A DNA stretch of 64,000 bases from Paraflavisolibacter caeni (GCF_025628885.1 NZ_JAOTIF010000007.1:124001-188000); one strand, 5' to 3'. Counted from the first letter of the stretch, positions 27,212 to 36,914 are shown. Notes: generated from the sequence alone by a model not told the origin. Numbers and translations: made by a program.

Positions 27212-27326
27212 ACAAATGTGAAATAAAGCTACAGATGGATAAAGAAATATTTTCTTTTCTTGGTCTATAGCATTGTGACCTAGCCACTTTTTAATAATAG
27301 AATGTTTAGTTTATAAGCAAATAAAT

Positions 27327-27767
27327 ATGTTTCGTAGAATTTTAATAGGCATATTACTTTTTATATCTATTCAGGGCTTTGCACAAAAAGAAGACAGGAT
27401 GAATCATTTTATAAATGGCTTAATGAGTAAAATGACTCTGGATGAAAAAGTTGGCCAGTTGAATTTGATAGCACCGGGTGGAGAGATTCAAACAGGTGAA
27501 GCAGGAAGTAGTAATGTAGAAGCAAAAATCAAAGAAGGCAAAGTAGGAGCATTGTTTGCAGTGACTGGCGTTGAGAGAATCAGGCATTTTCAGGAGATGG
27601 CAGTGAAAGAAAGCCGTTCCATTCATTTTACGATCACGGAAGAAGAATTAAAATTCTTTAATAGCAATTTACAATGGATTGCCGAGCACGGAGATTTTAA
27701 GGTTTTTATCGGTACAGATTCTGAAAATGTGAAGGAAGCCAAATTTTCCTTTTCAATAGCTGCTTAG
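27327..27767 (+). pseudogene. GH3 beta-glucosidase with large in-frame internal deletion
   Basis: The first 97 residues are a normal GH3 start: signal peptide (MFRRILIGILLFISIQGFAQ), MTLDEKVGQLNL and VERIRHFQEMAVKESR. Residue 98 onward (FTITEEELKFFNSNLQWIAE, DFKVFIGTDS) is the fibronectin-III-like C-terminal tail of the same family. The roughly 550-600 residues between, with both catalytic acids, are missing; the junction is near 27617 and keeps frame. The 146-residue product cannot be a glucosidase. Loss of the beta-glucosidase next to an oxidative deglycosylation system is notable. Confidence 0.88.
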
Positions 27768-27796
27768 AAACGTTTGCTAAAAAATAATGAATAGAT

Positions 27797-29404
27797 ATGC
27801 CTAAACTATTTTTCTATTGTGTCTATTTTGCTTTTGCCATCAGTGCTACAAACGCACAACAAAAAGTTATTCACTTATACAATGACAACGCTCCCGGTTC
27901 GGAAACCTGGACCTGGCAGGAGCAGGAAAACACTAAGAACCCATTCAACGCAAGAGTGATTTACAATGTGACACAACCCACACTCACTGCTTATCTACCG
28001 CCTGCTGCAATGGCCAATGGAACGGCTGTTATCGTTGCCCCGGGCGGTGGTTGGCATACACTGTCCATCGAACCCGAAGGCATTGATGTAGCAAAGTGGC
28101 TGAACACAAAAGGCGTAGCTGCTTTTGTGCTTAAATACCGCTTGGTGCACATGGATACCGATGATCCTATTGGCACTGTAATGGAAAAGATGAAGGACCG
28201 AAAGAAATTTGATGAATCGAAAGACAGTATGGTGAAAATGTCCATTGCCGATGGGTTAAAAGCAATTGAATATGTACGCACCCATGCTGCTGAATACAAC
28301 ATCAATCCAAAGCGTGTCGGTATTATGGGTTTTTCTGCCGGTGGCACCCTCACCATAGGCACTGTCTTTACTGCTACTGTTGCCGCTACCCGGCCTGATT
28401 TTGCTGCACCGATTTATCCCAACATGAGTTACCTAAAGAACCATACTATCCCAACTGATGCGCCACCGCTATTTATTTGTGCTGCATCAGACGATCAGGT
28501 GGGCCTTGCATCTCACAGCAGCAATTTGTATAATGAATGGATCAGTGCAAATAAAGTGGCAGAATTGCACATGTATGAGAAAGGTGGTCATGGTTTTGGC
28601 ATACGTAAATTGGATATTCCCACCGATACATGGATTGAACGCTTTGGCGACTGGCTGGATTTACATGGATGGTTATGGCCGGAAAATCCAACAGGATTTA
28701 TGGCGCAGCTTTCCCAAAAGCAAGTAAAGCAAATGCGAAAAGATGAGGAAGAGCGATTGCGCACTGATTGGGCTTACCTGAAGCGCTATGAAGAAGAAAA
28801 CAAAATGTTGTCACCTTCTAAGCCCGGTGAAAATCGAGTGGTATTTATTGGCAGTTCAAGGGTGGAGAACTGGCGCAAGTATGACAGCGCCTTTTTCATT
28901 GCCAATCACTATATCAATCGTGGTGTCAGCGGACAGACCTCTTCCCAAATGCTGCTTCGTTTCCGGCAGGATGTAATTGATCTAAAGCCATCTGCCGTAG
29001 TATTCCTTGGTGGTTCCAATGATATTGCACAAAACACAGGTCCGACAACACTGGATAAGATTGCTGGCAATATTGCATCCATGGCAGAACTGGCAAAAGC
29101 AAACGGTATTAAAGTGGTACTATGTTCCGAGCTTCCGGTTTATGATTATCCCTGGCGCCCAGGCCTCGAACCTGCTGAAAAAATCATAGCCTTGAATAAG
29201 CTGATAAAAGCCTATGCAGTGAAAGACAATATTACTTACATTGATTTGTATTCTTTGTTGGTAGATAAGCGAAAGGGAATGAAAAAGGAATTGACAACTG
29301 ATGGCGTGCATCCCAACCTGGCAGGATATAAAATCATGGAGCCATTTGTTCAAAAAGCAATCGAAAAAGCAATACATCAAAACTTCAATAAGATAATATT
29401 TTAA
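27797..29404 (+). CDS. Secreted two-domain esterase: alpha/beta hydrolase fused to SGNH hydrolase
   Basis: This 535-residue protein has a signal peptide (residues 1-20). Residues about 60-290 form an alpha/beta hydrolase (VIVAPGGGWHTLS oxyanion block, Ser180 in MGFSAGGTL, His265 in KGGHGFGIR), like acetyl-xylan esterases of the dienelactone-hydrolase group. Residues about 345-525 form an SGNH/GDSL hydrolase (FIGSSRVENW, Gly379, Asn408 in GGSNDI, Asp502 and His505 in TDGVHPN). Both domains keep their catalytic residues. It may remove acetyl or hydroxycinnamoyl esters from plant glycosides in the periplasm. Confidence 0.85.
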   Translation: MPKLFFYCVYFAFAISATNAQQKVIHLYNDNAPGSETWTWQEQENTKNPFNARVIYNVTQPTLTAYLPPAAMANGTAVIVAPGGGWHTLSIEPEGIDVAKWLNTKGVAAFVLKYRLVHMDTDDPIGTVMEKMKDRKKFDESKDSMVKMSIADGLKAIEYVRTHAAEYNINPKRVGIMGFSAGGTLTIGTVFTATVAATRPDFAAPIYPNMSYLKNHTIPTDAPPLFICAASDDQVGLASHSSNLYNEWISANKVAELHMYEKGGHGFGIRKLDIPTDTWIERFGDWLDLHGWLWPENPTGFMAQLSQKQVKQMRKDEEERLRTDWAYLKRYEEENKMLSPSKPGENRVVFIGSSRVENWRKYDSAFFIANHYINRGVSGQTSSQMLLRFRQDVIDLKPSAVVFLGGSNDIAQNTGPTTLDKIAGNIASMAELAKANGIKVVLCSELPVYDYPWRPGLEPAEKIIALNKLIKAYAVKDNITYIDLYSLLVDKRKGMKKELTTDGVHPNLAGYKIMEPFVQKAIEKAIHQNFNKIIF

Positions 29405-29461
29405 ATAACTTTTGTAGCAGAAAATTCGAAGTAAACAGTTACTTGTAAACAATTTACTCAA

Positions 29462-31171
29462 ATGAATAAGTTTATTATCCCCTTACTTTTTATATGCAAT
29501 ATTTTATTTGGACAGAATAATTCTATTCCGTACCTGCAAAAAAACGGAAATACAACTCAGCTTATCGTAAATGACAAACCTTTTTTGATATTAGGAGGAG
29601 AGGTACATAACTCTTCTACTTCAAGTGCAGATTATATGCGCCCTATCTGGGAGCAATTAAAAAAGAAAAATCTGAATACAGTTCTTGCTCCTGTTTACTG
29701 GGAGCTGATAGAGCCTGTGGAAGGAGATTTTGATTTCAGTTTGGTGGACAGTATGATCACCGGTGTACGGCGGCAGCATATGAAACTGGTCATATTATGG
29801 TTTGGCACCTGGAAAAACGGTTATTCAACCTATGTGCCAGGCTGGGTAAAACATAATGTTGATAAATACCCGCTAGCTAAAGATAAAAACGGCAAAACAT
29901 TACAACATTTGTCTGCCTTTGGTGAAGAAACCATGAAAGCTGATGCCCGTGCTTTTAAAGCATTGATGAAACATATCAGGGAGTATGATGAAAAAGAACA
30001 AACGGTTATCATGGCGCAAATTGAAAATGAAGTTGGATTGTTTTACACAGCCCGTGATTATACCGGTGACAAGTTGTATAGATCGCAGGTTCCATCCGAT
30101 TTGATCAGCTATCTGAAGAAAAATAAAATTCAACCAGAAATTGAAAAGGTCTGGAAAGCCAATGGCAGTAAAACAAGCGGCAGTTGGGAAGAGGTGTTTG
30201 GGAAAAGTGATACCAGTATTGCAGACTGGATGACCCTGGCCTATCTCACCGACGAATTGTTTACGGTATATCATTATGCCCGGTATATAGAAACGGTTAC
30301 AGCAGCAGGAAAATCAGCATATCCGATACCGATGTATGTGAATGCATGGATAAAACAACCACGTTTAAGTTATCCCGGAAAGTATCCGAGTGGCGGCCCC
30401 ATTCCGCACACGTTGGATGTATGGCGGGTTGCAGCGCCTTCCATTGATATGATCGCGCCGGATATTTATATTCCTGATGCAATACCGGTTATTGAAACTT
30501 ATAGGCGACCCGGTAATCCTGTTTTTGTTCCCGAAATCCGACACGATCGACGTACAGCTTTTGAAGCCATGTATGCTTTTGGCCATCAGGATATTTTAGG
30601 GATTTCTCCTTTTGGTATTGAAGATATGACACCGGACGAAGCTCCCATAAGGCCTGCTTATGTTGCTTTATCAAAAGTGAAAGATGCGATATTGAAATAC
30701 CGCGGTACTGGAAAAATGATTGGATTATTATTAGATAGCCTTAGTCCGTCCTGGCAGTTTGACCTGGGAGGTTATAAAATAAAAGCCGATGTCGGCAGAT
30801 CAGTAGTAGATTTTTCTTTGATTTTTGCAGGAGTAGCCTCTAAAGAGCCAAAACCTGATTTAGCAGGAGGAATGATCATCAATATTGGGCCAGATGAATT
30901 TATTCTTGTTGGTAAAGAATTTCATATTTCTCTTAAACAATCCGTGACAAACCCTGCATTGCCATTGCTGGATGTAGAATTGATCGAAGAAGGTTCTTTC
31001 ATCAATGGCGAATGGAAGGCAACACGGAGGCTGAATGGCGACGAATCCTTTAGCAGTATGGGTGGTGACGCAGGTTTTGGTTTTAAAAATGATCCAACCA
31101 TAGCAACAGTTGTTTTCCCGCCTTCTGAAGAATTCAGTGTTTTGCGGTTTAAAATTTTAAAGTACAAATAG
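29462..31171 (+). CDS. GH35-type beta-galactosidase with DUF5597-like C-terminus, secreted
   Basis: This 569-residue protein has signal peptide MNKFIIPLLFICNILFGQ. The TIM barrel begins FLILGGEVHNSS; the acid/base is Glu190 (MAQIENEVG) and the nucleophile Glu358 (VFVPEIRHD), with spacing normal for clan GH-A. The C-terminal portion (about 390-565) matches the DUF5597 extension of Bacteroidota GH35 relatives. Predicted to release beta-galactose or a related sugar. It is the last gene of the island before the CoA-transferase relic. Confidence 0.85.
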   Translation: MNKFIIPLLFICNILFGQNNSIPYLQKNGNTTQLIVNDKPFLILGGEVHNSSTSSADYMRPIWEQLKKKNLNTVLAPVYWELIEPVEGDFDFSLVDSMITGVRRQHMKLVILWFGTWKNGYSTYVPGWVKHNVDKYPLAKDKNGKTLQHLSAFGEETMKADARAFKALMKHIREYDEKEQTVIMAQIENEVGLFYTARDYTGDKLYRSQVPSDLISYLKKNKIQPEIEKVWKANGSKTSGSWEEVFGKSDTSIADWMTLAYLTDELFTVYHYARYIETVTAAGKSAYPIPMYVNAWIKQPRLSYPGKYPSGGPIPHTLDVWRVAAPSIDMIAPDIYIPDAIPVIETYRRPGNPVFVPEIRHDRRTAFEAMYAFGHQDILGISPFGIEDMTPDEAPIRPAYVALSKVKDAILKYRGTGKMIGLLLDSLSPSWQFDLGGYKIKADVGRSVVDFSLIFAGVASKEPKPDLAGGMIINIGPDEFILVGKEFHISLKQSVTNPALPLLDVELIEEGSFINGEWKATRRLNGDESFSSMGGDAGFGFKNDPTIATVVFPPSEEFSVLRFKILKYK

Positions 31172-31311
31172 ATTTCATAACAAGGAAGACAATGGATTTG
31201 GATTTTACGTATCAATAAATGATTGATCAATAATTGAAAATCTTTCCTGGAAATAACAACATCCAATTAGTTTATAATCATTGGAAAAGACTGAGCGTTG
31301 AAAGCGAAATA

Positions 31312-31381
31312 CGGGAAATGCAGTTCTAAAGAATCTTGGCTAACAATTGTTACGCCCGCTGTTTCTACAAGGGGCTTTCAT
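31312..31381 (+). pseudogene. Relic of a CoA-transferase subunit B 3' end with its terminator
   Basis: About 70 bases align without gaps to 16522-16591, the last codons, stop and terminator of the CoA-transferase B gene, with roughly 88% identity. In the final codons differences are silent (CAA/CAG, TTT/TTC for Gln-Phe-stop), as expected from a once functional paralogue. Upstream similarity fades within about 20 bases. The terminator hairpin survives but its T-run is broken. Confidence 0.8.
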
Positions 31382-31410
31382 ATGCTGGTGGAGTTTTCTT
31401 TCAAACAAAC

Positions 31411-31443
31411 GTCCTGATTTTGCATAGTATTGTCCTGATTTTG
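31411..31443 (+). promoter_or_regulatory. Direct repeat with 21-bp period upstream of PEP carboxykinase
   Basis: GTCCTGATTTTG occurs perfectly twice, at 31411-31422 and 31432-31443, start-to-start distance 21 bp. This is the geometry of AraC-type or hybrid two-component operators. It may control pckG (start 175 bases downstream) or be left over from a deleted gene. Confidence 0.6.
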
Positions 31444-31618
31444 TCTAACAAAACACTTTTGTTTCAAGTTATTTTTACAGTAGTGTGTACAAGGTATTCA
31501 TTTCTGAAACATATTTTACTCCCGTATTCTGTATGAAGTGCATTAGGTGTACACGGGTACATTGTAATGTAAGCACTTAAACAATTCAGATTTTCCATTA
31601 ACCATTAAAAGCATCCAT

Positions 31619-33487
31619 ATGATCAAGGAAAAATCATTGACATCATCCCTTTTGTCACCAACTCCTACCGCTCACAAAGAGCTTTTACAATGGATCAATG
31701 AAGTAGCTGCATGGTGTTTACCCGATGCTGTTCATTGGTGTAATGGGAGTAAGCAGGAATACGAAGAGCTCTGTGCACAATTGGTAGAAAAAGGAACTTT
31801 TATTCCCCTGAATAAAGAAAAATGGCCCAACAGTTTTGCCTGTTTTTCCGATCCCAGCGATGTGGCCCGGGTTGAAGACAGAACCTTTATTTGCAGTCGA
31901 AGAAAGGAAGATGCTGGTCCAACAAATAACTGGATGGAACCTTTAGAAATGAAGCAAATACTCAGTGGTTTGCTCAAAGGAAGTATGAAGGGGAGAACTA
32001 TGTATGTGATTCCATTTTGTATGGGTCCTTTGGGATCACCTTTATCTAAAATTGGTGTGGAGATCACAGACAGTGAATACGTTGTGGTCAATATGCACAT
32101 CATGACAAGGGTAGGAGATAAAGTGTTGCAACAGTTGGGTTCTCATGGGGAATTCATTAAATGTCTACACTCTTCTGGTGCGCCGTTAGAAGATGGCCAG
32201 AAGAATACCAGCTGGCCCTGTAATCCAACCACTAAATATATTGTTCATTACCCTGAAGAAAGGAGTATTGTTTCCTATGGCAGTGGTTATGGCGGCAATG
32301 CATTGTTGGGCAAGAAATGCTTTGCCCTTCGTATTGCTTCGGTTATGGCCAAAGAACAGCATTGGCTGGCAGAACATATGCTGATCCTGGGCGCCGAGAA
32401 TCCTGAAGGTGAGAAAACCTATGTGGCTGCTGCCTTTCCTTCGGCCTGTGGTAAAACAAACTTTGCTATGCTGATTCCACCCAAGGAGATGGAAGGCTGG
32501 AAAGTGACGACAGTAGGTGATGATATTGCCTGGATCAAACCAGGTAAAGATGGGCATCTATATGCTATTAATCCCGAATATGGGTATTTTGGGGTTGCTC
32601 CAGGTACTAATGAAAAAACGAATCCCAATGCCATGGCGGCCATGCGAGGCAATAGCATCTTCACCAATGTGGGGGTTACGCCTGATGGTGATATTTGGTG
32701 GGAAGGGCTCAATGATGCGCCACCGACAGATATTCTCAACTGGCAAGGGAATAAACATGATTATAACAGTGGTCAACCTGTGGCCCATCCTAATTCAAGG
32801 TTTACGGCTCCGGCATCCCAATGTCCCTCTATTGACCCTGAATGGGAAAACCCAGAAGGAGTACGTATTGGTGCCTTTATCTTCGGTGGAAGAAGAGGCA
32901 GTACCATCCCCTTAGTGTACCAGGCCTTTAGCTGGAATTTCGGTGTTTACCTGGCATCTACCATGGGATCTGAAACTACAGCAGCAGCCTTTGGGGAGCA
33001 GGGAAAAGTAAGAAGAGATCCATTTGCCATGCTGCCGTTTTGTGGTTACCATATGGCAGATTATTTCAATCACTGGCTGCAGATGGGCCGCGGTCTGCCC
33101 AATCCACCCCGCATTTTTGGTGTCAACTGGTTCAGAAAAGATAAAGATGGGAATTTTCTCTGGCCAGGCTTTAAAGAGAATATGCGCGTGTTAAGGTGGA
33201 TTGTTGAAAGAGTGCATGGAACCGCTTCGGCTTTGGAAAGTCCCATTGGTTGGATGCCGCGCTACCGCGATTTAGATTGGAGGGGTTCTGATTATACCAA
33301 GGCACAATTCAGGGAAATCATGGCGGTTGACAGGGAAGCCTGGAAGGCAGAGTTAATGAGTCATGAAGAACTTTTTGCCCGCATGTATGATCTATTGCCC
33401 AAGGAGTATATTTTCATGAGGGAGTTGTTGCTATCCTCCTTATGGCGTTCACCGGAGCATTGGGGCTTACAACCAGAGCGGGTGTAA
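31619..33487 (+). CDS. pckG: Phosphoenolpyruvate carboxykinase (GTP)
   Basis: This 622-residue cytosolic enzyme has the kinase P-loop with the GTP-class cysteine, [13 protein letters not shown] (275-285), and metal/nucleotide blocks [26 protein letters not shown] and [20 protein letters not shown]. It converts oxaloacetate to phosphoenolpyruvate and so starts gluconeogenesis, needed when succinyl-CoA and acetyl-CoA from aromatic rings are the carbon source. It sits convergent to the AraC gene with an 10-base gap, right beside the beta-ketoadipate operon. Length and motifs are complete. Confidence 0.96.
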   Translation: MIKEKSLTSSLLSPTPTAHKELLQWINEVAAWCLPDAVHWCNGSKQEYEELCAQLVEKGTFIPLNKEKWPNSFACFSDPSDVARVEDRTFICSRRKEDAGPTNNWMEPLEMKQILSGLLKGSMKGRTMYVIPFCMGPLGSPLSKIGVEITDSEYVVVNMHIMTRVGDKVLQQLGSHGEFIKCLHSSGAPLEDGQKNTSWPCNPTTKYIVHYPEERSIVSYGSGYGGNALLGKKCFALRIASVMAKEQHWLAEHMLILGAENPEGEKTYVAAAFPSACGKTNFAMLIPPKEMEGWKVTTVGDDIAWIKPGKDGHLYAINPEYGYFGVAPGTNEKTNPNAMAAMRGNSIFTNVGVTPDGDIWWEGLNDAPPTDILNWQGNKHDYNSGQPVAHPNSRFTAPASQCPSIDPEWENPEGVRIGAFIFGGRRGSTIPLVYQAFSWNFGVYLASTMGSETTAAAFGEQGKVRRDPFAMLPFCGYHMADYFNHWLQMGRGLPNPPRIFGVNWFRKDKDGNFLWPGFKENMRVLRWIVERVHGTASALESPIGWMPRYRDLDWRGSDYTKAQFREIMAVDREAWKAELMSHEELFARMYDLLPKEYIFMRELLLSSLWRSPEHWGLQPERV

Positions 33488-33497
33488 AACAGATAGG

Positions 33498-34373
33498 TTA
33501 TTGTTTCCGGAATTCTTTGGGTGCACACCCGGCCAGTTTGCTGAAAAAGCGTGAAAAATATGCAGGGTCCTCAAAGTTGAGGCGGTAAGCGATCTCTGAA
33601 ATACTGTAATCTGTATACAGCAGGTATTTTTTGGCTTCTAAAAACAGAAAGTCGTGCACTACCTGCAATGTCGACTTTCCAACAGTAGCCTGGCATATCC
33701 TGTTGAGGTGCACTGGGGTGATGTGCAATTCACGTGCGTATTGTATGATTGTTTTCCGGGGTGTGTAAGATTGCTTCATACTGCGCTGGAAACTCCTGAA
33801 ATACTGCGCGTTACGATTATCAGTTGTAATTGTTCTTTCTGAATTTTCAATAGAAAGCCGGTAAATGTTACTCAGCATCAGGCTCAAATAACCTTGCAGT
33901 ACAAGACCTTTCTCGGGCATATCGTCCTTTAATTCTTCGTACAGACCATAGATCAATTGGCGAACCAAATGAAACAGTTTATGGTCTTTCAAGTCGGTCA
34001 GCACTTTAGTTGTTCCCAGTTCGATTAAAACATTATGCGAGCTTTTAAATAGCGTTTCAAGAAAAGAAGAAGAGAGTGTGAGGACCATGCCTATTACATC
34101 TTTACTAACTTCCAGTCCATGTAATATGTTTTCAGGAATGGTGATGATGGAACCTGAACTAACATGATATCTGCCTTCTTCAAAAGTATAGGAAACCTTA
34201 CCTGATTCAATGAGAAACATTTGGAACAAATGGGTGTGCAAGTGCGGTTGGATGGTCCAATTGTGTTTTTCGCTCCGGTATTGCATGGTCTCGCAGTGCA
34301 AAAAATCAGGCAAAAGAAAATCCTTTTCGCCATAAAGGCCATAACTGAGCGGTTTGTTTTTTGAATATGGCAT
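33498..34373 (-). CDS. AraC-family regulator, likely controller of the pob-pca operon
   Basis: This 291-residue protein has an N-terminal cupin-like sensor (WTIQPHLHTHLFQMFLIESG, GSIITIPENILHGLE) and a C-terminal double helix-turn-helix (HITPVHLNRICQATVGKS and SISEIAYRLNFEDPAYFSRF). It is transcribed away from pobA, with a shared 187-base intergenic region containing a palindrome at 34501. Divergent AraC-type PobR/PobC proteins activate pobA in other bacteria, so control of the adjacent operon by 4-hydroxybenzoate or a pathway intermediate is likely. It is only distantly related to the two AraC proteins of region 1. Confidence 0.9.
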   Translation of the reverse strand: MPYSKNKPLSYGLYGEKDFLLPDFLHCETMQYRSEKHNWTIQPHLHTHLFQMFLIESGKVSYTFEEGRYHVSSGSIITIPENILHGLEVSKDVIGMVLTLSSSFLETLFKSSHNVLIELGTTKVLTDLKDHKLFHLVRQLIYGLYEELKDDMPEKGLVLQGYLSLMLSNIYRLSIENSERTITTDNRNAQYFRSFQRSMKQSYTPRKTIIQYARELHITPVHLNRICQATVGKSTLQVVHDFLFLEAKKYLLYTDYSISEIAYRLNFEDPAYFSRFFSKLAGCAPKEFRKQ

Positions 34374-34500
34374 TGGTCATTGTATTGGTTGTTAAAGTCG
34401 GGATATTTCTATGAAATGTTTGTTTTGTCCAAGTAATTGGCCCATATGTACAAAGGTAAAGGAAGATGGCAATGCTATTTTTACAATGAATATTGAAACA

Positions 34501-34529
34501 GCTCATTCTAATCATGCATTGGAATGAGC
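34501..34529. promoter_or_regulatory. 29-base palindrome in the pobA upstream region
   Basis: GCTCATTCTAAT (34501-34512) faces ATTGGAATGAGC (34518-34529) around a CATGC centre; 12 pairs, one of them G-T. It lies 31 bases before the pobA ATG in the divergent region with the AraC gene, so it may be an operator or a 5' leader hairpin. Confidence 0.6.
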
Positions 34530-34560
34530 AAGTAAAAACCTAACGATAATTTGCCATTTT

Positions 34561-35742
34561 ATGACCACGAAAACCCAGGTTGCTATCATTGGTGCAGGGC
34601 CGGCCGGACTGACACTTTCTCTTCTTTTAAACAGATCCGGCATTGATTGTATTGTGCTGGAAAACCGCAGCAGGGCATATGTAGAAGCCAGAGTACGCGC
34701 AGGATTGCTCGAACAAAACACTGTTGATCTATACAATGAATTAGGTGTTGCAGACCGCTTAAACAAAGAAGGTTTGCTGCACCATGGTGTTTATTTAAGT
34801 TTTAACGGACAGCGAAAACGAATTCCATTCAATGAGCTTACCGGTGGACGTACCATCACCATTTACGGACAACAGGAAGTGGTGAAGGATCTTATAAAGG
34901 CAAATATTGAGCGAGGTACTCCTATACAATTTGAAGCAGCTGCAACCTGCATTGAAGGTAGTGATACAAAGCATCCTAAAGTCCATTACCAGCAAGATGG
35001 TGAACAGCATATACTGGAATGTGATTTTGTAGCAGGCTGTGACGGTTATCATGGCATTGGGCGAAAAAGCCTTCCTACAAATTCTTACAATGAATTTGTA
35101 AAAGAATATCCCTTCAGCTGGCTGGGCATTCTGGCTCATGCAGCACCATCAACCGATGAATTGATCTATGCTTATCATGAGCGTGGATTTGCGCTACATA
35201 GTTTGCGCTCTCCGAAAGTGAGTCGCTTGTATTTACAAGTTGATAATGCTGATAAAGTAGAGAACTGGACAGACGACCAGATCTGGGATGAATTGCAAGT
35301 GCGGTTATCCAATGGAAATGGTTTCCAGTTAAACCGAGGCGAAATCTTCGAAAAAGCGATTACCCCCATGCGCAGCTTTATGATTGACAATATGCAGTTT
35401 GGCAGGTTATTCCTTGCAGGTGATGCTGCACATATTGTACCACCTACAGGAGGCAAAGGATTAAACCTGGCTGTAGCCGATGTGAAGTGGATGGCGGCAG
35501 CATTGGAAGACTGGTATCGTACTGGTAAGGAGCAATTGCTTCAATCTTATTCTTCCAATTGTCTCAGAAGAATTTGGAGAGCTCAAGACTTTTCCAATTT
35601 CATGACCTACCTCTTTCATAAACAGGCAGCGCAAGGCTCATTTGAATATCATTTACAGAAATCCCGCTTTGATTACATTGGTCAGTCTAATGCGCAGGCC
35701 ACAACCATTGCGGAAAATTATGTTGGGCTTAAAGAAATATAG
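34561..35742 (+). CDS. pobA: 4-hydroxybenzoate 3-monooxygenase
   Basis: This 393-residue flavoprotein is close to the length of the Pseudomonas enzyme and aligns along its whole length: QVAIIGAGPAGLTLSLLL (FAD), RIRAG-type block ARVRAGLLEQNTVDL, GGRTITIYGQQEV, FVAGCDGYHGIGRKSLP (DG motif), FLAGDAAHIVPPTGGKGLNL (GD motif) and the C-terminal TIAENYVGL with its substrate-site tyrosine. It converts 4-hydroxybenzoate to protocatechuate with NAD(P)H and O2. First gene of the operon; the stop is two bases before the next start. Confidence 0.97.
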   Translation: MTTKTQVAIIGAGPAGLTLSLLLNRSGIDCIVLENRSRAYVEARVRAGLLEQNTVDLYNELGVADRLNKEGLLHHGVYLSFNGQRKRIPFNELTGGRTITIYGQQEVVKDLIKANIERGTPIQFEAAATCIEGSDTKHPKVHYQQDGEQHILECDFVAGCDGYHGIGRKSLPTNSYNEFVKEYPFSWLGILAHAAPSTDELIYAYHERGFALHSLRSPKVSRLYLQVDNADKVENWTDDQIWDELQVRLSNGNGFQLNRGEIFEKAITPMRSFMIDNMQFGRLFLAGDAAHIVPPTGGKGLNLAVADVKWMAAALEDWYRTGKEQLLQSYSSNCLRRIWRAQDFSNFMTYLFHKQAAQGSFEYHLQKSRFDYIGQSNAQATTIAENYVGLKEI

Positions 35743-35744
35743 AC

Positions 35745-36914
35745 ATGCAGTTTATCAACATTAATGGCAAGGCCATTCACTATAAATATCTAAAAGGAAA
35801 TGGTGAACGGACTTTTCTGTTTGTCAATTCGCTTGGTACTGATTTTCGTATATGGGATAGGGTTGTTGAATTGATCAGGAGTGAAGGCTCTGTTCTTTGT
35901 TTTGATAAACCAGGACATGGGCTTTCTGAAGAAGTGGATGGGCCTATTCGCATCAGCGATTATGTACAGTTGATCATTTCCCTATTAGACATGCTACAGA
36001 TAGAAAAGTGCGTTTATGTTGGCTTATCTATAGGCGGTTTGATCGGACAACATATGGCATTAAAACATTCTGAAAGAATTGAACATTTGATCCTGAGTAA
36101 CAGTGCTCCTAAAGCAGATGCTGCGGAATACTGGAAAACAAGGATCAATGCCATCAGGCAGGGAGGTATGGCCTCCCTATCTGATAAAATCCTGGAACGT
36201 TGGTTGTCTGAAGATTTCAGGAACAATCAGAAAATAGAAACAGCAGGCCTCAAACGTATGTTAGAAAGCTGTTCTACATTGGGATATATCCATGCATGCG
36301 AAGCAATAAGGGATGAAGACCTGAGCAATGAGATTCATGCTATAGCTATACCTACGCTTTGTATTGCGGGAAGTGAGGACAACGCAACACCGCAGGAAAG
36401 AGTTGAAGCTACTGCAGCAAAGATCCCAAACGCCAAAATGGTGGTCATAAATGGGGTAGGGCATCTGCCCTGTGTGGAAACACCGCAAGAGTTTGTACAA
36501 ATACTTTTGGATTTTTTGGCTTCTTCCAACGGTTCTCTAAATGAAAGAGGAATGAAAACCCGTCGAGCAGTGCTGGGCAATGCTCATGTGGACAGGGCTG
36601 AGGCCCATAAAACCAGCTTTGACCAGGATTTCCAGGAATATATCACTAACAATGCCTGGGGGGCAGTTTGGGCCAGGCCGGGACTCACCAAAAGGGAGAG
36701 GAGTTTACTCACGATTGCTTTACTGACTGCCATGCGTTATGAAGATGAACTGGCAATGCACATCAGGGCTACACAAAATACTGGCGCATCAGAAGAGGAT
36801 GTGAAAGAGGTATTGCTGCATACAGCGGTTTATGCTGGTGTGCCGGCTACAAATGGTGCCATTAAAATCGCCAAAGAAATTTTTAATCAAAAAAATGCTT
36901 CTCATGGAAAATAG
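35745..36914 (+). CDS. pcaL: Fused 3-oxoadipate enol-lactonase / 4-carboxymuconolactone decarboxylase
   Basis: This 389-residue fusion has residues 1-260 as the PcaD alpha/beta hydrolase with Ser95 (VGLSIGGLIG), Asp212 (GSEDNATP) and His240 (GVGHLPC). Residues about 270-389 are the PcaC decarboxylase (MKTRRAVLGNAHVDRA, RSLLTIALLTAMRYEDEL, LLHTAVYAGVPATNGA). The two domains catalyse consecutive steps: decarboxylation of gamma-carboxymuconolactone, then lactone opening to 3-oxoadipate. Similar fusions (PcaL) occur in actinobacteria and other phyla. Its 3' end overlaps pcaH. Confidence 0.95.
   Translation: MQFININGKAIHYKYLKGNGERTFLFVNSLGTDFRIWDRVVELIRSEGSVLCFDKPGHGLSEEVDGPIRISDYVQLIISLLDMLQIEKCVYVGLSIGGLIGQHMALKHSERIEHLILSNSAPKADAAEYWKTRINAIRQGGMASLSDKILERWLSEDFRNNQKIETAGLKRMLESCSTLGYIHACEAIRDEDLSNEIHAIAIPTLCIAGSEDNATPQERVEATAAKIPNAKMVVINGVGHLPCVETPQEFVQILLDFLASSNGSLNERGMKTRRAVLGNAHVDRAEAHKTSFDQDFQEYITNNAWGAVWARPGLTKRERSLLTIALLTAMRYEDELAMHIRATQNTGASEEDVKEVLLHTAVYAGVPATNGAIKIAKEIFNQKNASHGK

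Larger units (their letters stand above)
31172..31618. other. Gap holding a gene relic and a direct-repeat operator
   Basis: No intact gene. It contains the CoA-transferase relic (31312-31381), the 21-bp-period direct repeat (31411-31443) and AT-rich DNA leading to the PEP carboxykinase start. Confidence 0.7.
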
